A model generated the notes under the pieces. The model ran no database searches and was not told the DNA's origin. It worked only from the letters and a program-made list of their open reading frames with translations. This document shows, piece by piece, positions 61,783-64,000 of a stretch of DNA of 64,000 bases; within the stretch, counting starts at the first letter, position 1, and each line of letters begins with the position of its first letter. The stretch comes from Fulvivirga sp. (GTDB taxonomy: Bacteria; Bacteroidota; Bacteroidia; Cytophagales; Cyclobacteriaceae). Made by a program: the position numbers and the translations under genes. The DNA lies in the NCBI GenBank assembly GCA_028280565.1, contig JANQLQ010000228.1:18549-82548 (forward strand), in the 5' to 3' direction.

Positions 61783-61897
61783 TCACGAGACAAATCAGTG
61801 TCTCACCAGGTAGCCGGGTGGCGGACAAAAGCTTAAAACCAGCAGGTATACTACCTTAAAGTAGTAATATGCCATACTTATTCCCTACCCCCATCAG

Positions 61898-64000
61898 CTA
61901 CCGGGTTACTCCCCATTCTTTATTAGGTTCGGGGCCTAGCGTTAACACCAATTCGCCCCCGTTAGACACAGCCTCATGCGTCAACCTGTAACTGTTCCAT
62001 GCTTTGGCGTTTAAAGATGCGGACTGGATGTAGACATTTTTCTGACCATTGTTTTCAGTACGTATGATGAACTTTTCACCTGGGTAATAATCTTCGTTGA
62101 GCGTGATCACAATTTCATCGAAGATGGGAGAAGTGATCTCATAGGAAGGCTCGAAGGAGGCGCTTCCATCCACGCTAAACAATCCCATAGCCATCAAAGC
62201 CCCGAGGGCGCCCATTTGCCCTTGGTCCTCATCGCCATGATACCCTCCGTAGGGGGTGGTCTCTGCATAAATTTCTTTGACGGCCCTCACCCATTTTTGC
62301 GACAGCCAAGGCGCCCCGGCTTTGTTGAACATGTGGGCCATACCGGTACCGGGTTGATTGCCATAGTCCACCCAATTAGCCGCATGCACTTTGTTAGCCG
62401 CTTTCAGCCAGTCTTGCTCGGCTTTTTGAAAAGCCCCGTCCAAAAACTGTACGTATTCTTCTTGTCCCCCCACAAACTCTACTAGCCCATCGACATCGTG
62501 CGGAACAAAATGGGTGTAGATCGCACCATTGCTTTCGCAAAACCCCCGGGCGTCGAACTCTCCTTCTACCACCGGTGCAAAGTCCTCCATCCAGCTACCG
62601 TCCATTTCCCGCGGGTGCATGAAGCCGGTAGCAGGGTTCCATAGGTTCTTATAGTTTTGGGATCTTTTCATGAAGAACTGGTGATCTTCCTTTTTGCCCA
62701 GCGCTTTAGCGATTTGTGCCAGGCACCAATCTTGGTAGGCGTACTCTAGGGTCATGGAAGCTCCATCGAGGTGAATGCCCTTACTCTCGATACCTTCAGG
62801 CACATACCCCCGCTCCACGTAGTAAGCCATACCACCCCCCAGCGATGTATAATGCTCATAGCCCGCTCGATCCCGTATTCCTCCAACAAATGCGTTCTTT
62901 TTAAGGCCCTCATAAGCTTTCTCCAAGTCGTACGTGCGTATTCCCTTGTTAATAGCCGATGCGAAAAAGGGCACGGACTGGTCCCCGATCATTACAAACG
63001 TATAGTTCCCCCCGGAGGGTCCACGCGGGATCAGGCCCCCGTTTTGGTACATATCCACCATAGTATTACAAAAGGCATCCATGATCTCGGGATAGGCAAG
63101 GGACCATAAAATATTCAAAGACCAATGACTACCCCATAGGGCATCAAAGTTATGATGTGGGAATAAAGGTTTACCTTGGGCATCTAGCGTAACTTGGCGC
63201 ACTACCGGCTGACCTCCCGTGTTGTCGATGTATTGTCCATTGACATCACTCACGATGCGGCGGCCCAATAGCGAACGCCACAGATCCGTGTAGAATTTGA
63301 CCTGTTGCTCGCTTGTACCTCCTTTCACTGCTATTCTTCCTAGCAGCTTATTCCACTGATCAAAGGATTCCTGCTTGACGCGCTCAAAATCCCAGTGGGG
63401 CAGCTCGGTTTCCATATTCAGCCTGGCGTTATCCACGGAGACGTAAGAAATCGCGACTTTCATTTGGATCTTTTCTACTTGAGGCCCGAATTGCACATAA
63501 GCCCCGGCATCTTTACCGCTGACTTGGATAACAGCCCTAGGGAGTTGTTTCCCCTCTTCCCAGGCACCAAATTTCTCGAATGGCTGGTCCAATTTTGCCA
63601 CGAAATAAACGGTGACAGGCTTCGACCTTCTAAACGTTGGCGCCATGATCGCAAAACCTTCTAGCTCGGTATCGGAAACTCGCGTGACCGATGAATGGGA
63701 AGTAGAGTCATGCGCTAAGAAGGCACCTGTATCGAAAAGGATGTTCCGGGGCTGCTTGTCATTGAATTGGTATCGATGATACCCGACCCGGGTAGTAGAA
63801 GTCAGTTCTACCTGCACCTGGTACCGGTCTAAGTCCACCTTGTGGTACCCGGGTTTAGCGACCTCTCCATCATGACTAAATTTTGACTTATAAGCCTCCA
63901 TCCCCAGGTGCCCTTCCATATCACCTGTGGTAGGCATCACAGCAATACCGGACATCTGCCAGGCATGGATGTGGCTGAAACACCGAATGTAGGAGCTATC
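61898..64000 (-). CDS. GH92-family alpha-mannosidase, divergent (N-terminus outside window)
   Basis: This is the fourth GH92, cut by the right edge; the frame stays open through base 64000 (upstream codons read DSSYIRCFSHIHAWQ before the Met of the track). Landmarks are MSGIAVMPTTGD, LTSTTRVGYHRYQF, FDALWGSHWSLNILW, FCESNGAIYTHFVPHDVDGLV, DYGNQPGTGMAHMFNKAGAPW and GYHGDEDQGQMGALGALMAMGLF. The Trp-rich EGNSW and HGNE motifs are replaced by CESNGA and YGNQP, so it belongs to another GH92 branch than the two enzymes of locus 1. Whether it belongs to a further locus to the right cannot be seen. Confidence 0.9.
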   Translation of the reverse strand, partial: DSSYIRCFSHIHAWQMSGIAVMPTTGDMEGHLGMEAYKSKFSHDGEVAKPGYHKVDLDRYQVQVELTSTTRVGYHRYQFNDKQPRNILFDTGAFLAHDSTSHSSVTRVSDTELEGFAIMAPTFRRSKPVTVYFVAKLDQPFEKFGAWEEGKQLPRAVIQVSGKDAGAYVQFGPQVEKIQMKVAISYVSVDNARLNMETELPHWDFERVKQESFDQWNKLLGRIAVKGGTSEQQVKFYTDLWRSLLGRRIVSDVNGQYIDNTGGQPVVRQVTLDAQGKPLFPHHNFDALWGSHWSLNILWSLAYPEIMDAFCNTMVDMYQNGGLIPRGPSGGNYTFVMIGDQSVPFFASAINKGIRTYDLEKAYEGLKKNAFVGGIRDRAGYEHYTSLGGGMAYYVERGYVPEGIESKGIHLDGASMTLEYAYQDWCLAQIAKALGKKEDHQFFMKRSQNYKNLWNPATGFMHPREMDGSWMEDFAPVVEGEFDARGFCESNGAIYTHFVPHDVDGLVEFVGGQEEYVQFLDGAFQKAEQDWLKAANKVHAANWVDYGNQPGTGMAHMFNKAGAPWLSQKWVRAVKEIYAETTPYGGYHGDEDQGQMGALGALMAMGLFSVDGSASFEPSYEITSPIFDEIVITLNEDYYPGEKFIIRTENNGQKNVYIQSASLNAKAWNSYRLTHEAVSNGGELVLTLGPEPNKEWGVTR

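Noticed and set aside
1-64000. CRISPR arrays, tRNA or rRNA genes, complete insertion sequences
   Set aside because: No regularly spaced repeats, cloverleaf-like genes, rRNA stretches or transposase ORFs were recognised by eye. A tRNAscan or ISfinder search would be decisive.

Overview
The window comes from a member of the Bacteroidota, most likely a Cytophagales-type bacterium. It has three SusC/SusD systems (one cut by the left edge), ECF sigma/FecR pairs, type IX secretion (T9SS) sorting domains of both the A and B kinds, and a PorP/SprF-like protein. I cannot name the genus from sequence alone. No rRNA, tRNA or CRISPR array was recognised.

Layout. (1) 1-9306 (+): the 3' part of a SusC gene, a SusD gene and two GH106-type (alpha-L-rhamnosidase-like) enzymes, i.e. 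the end of a locus for a rhamnose-containing glycan. (2) 9780-32769 (-): a large polysaccharide utilisation locus for alpha-mannan or mannosylated glycoprotein. In transcription order it holds an ECF sigma factor, a TlpA-like thioredoxin, FecR, SusC, SusD, a FN3/discoidin surface protein with a type B T9SS signal, PorP/SprF, GH76 endo-mannanase, a GtaA-like glutaminase-domain protein, a basic-secretory-protein metallopeptidase, two GH92 mannosidases and a GH43. (3) 33060-50996: a second mannan locus. A sigma factor (+) diverges from FecR, SusC, SusD, SusE-like, GH76, GH92, GH125, GH78 and a ROK sugar kinase (all -). This locus shows decay: a GH125 C-terminal relic, a truncated GH76, and a GH78 separated from its T9SS signal by an apparent one-base frameshift. 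(4) 51703-55428 (-): a CBM6/DNRLRE T9SS protein and a c-type-heme lipoprotein of unknown family. They share an 18-bp perfect palindrome about 100 bp upstream of each start. (5) 55774-59178: two direct copies of a non-coding repeat bracketing AraC, TauD/TfdA dioxygenase, a 26-codon ORF, an HD protein and a UBP-type zinc-finger protein (+). (6) 59196-61078 (-): a RloA/RloB (AbiL-like) defence pair. (7) 61480-64000 (-): a DinB-family fragment and a fourth GH92, cut by the right edge.

How it works together. The two mannan loci can be read as surface endo-cleavage (GH76), binding and import (SusCD, SusE), then exo-trimming of alpha-1,2, alpha-1,3 and alpha-1,6 mannose (GH92, GH125), with ROK phosphorylating the released sugar. 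The metallopeptidase and glutaminase-domain protein suggest that protein-linked mannan is attacked. Both FecR-SusC gaps hold an orphan + strand intrinsic terminator, plus a TAnnTTTG box overlapping the susC start codon. This is the arrangement expected for DonS-type antisense RNAs that repress sigma/anti-sigma-controlled loci.
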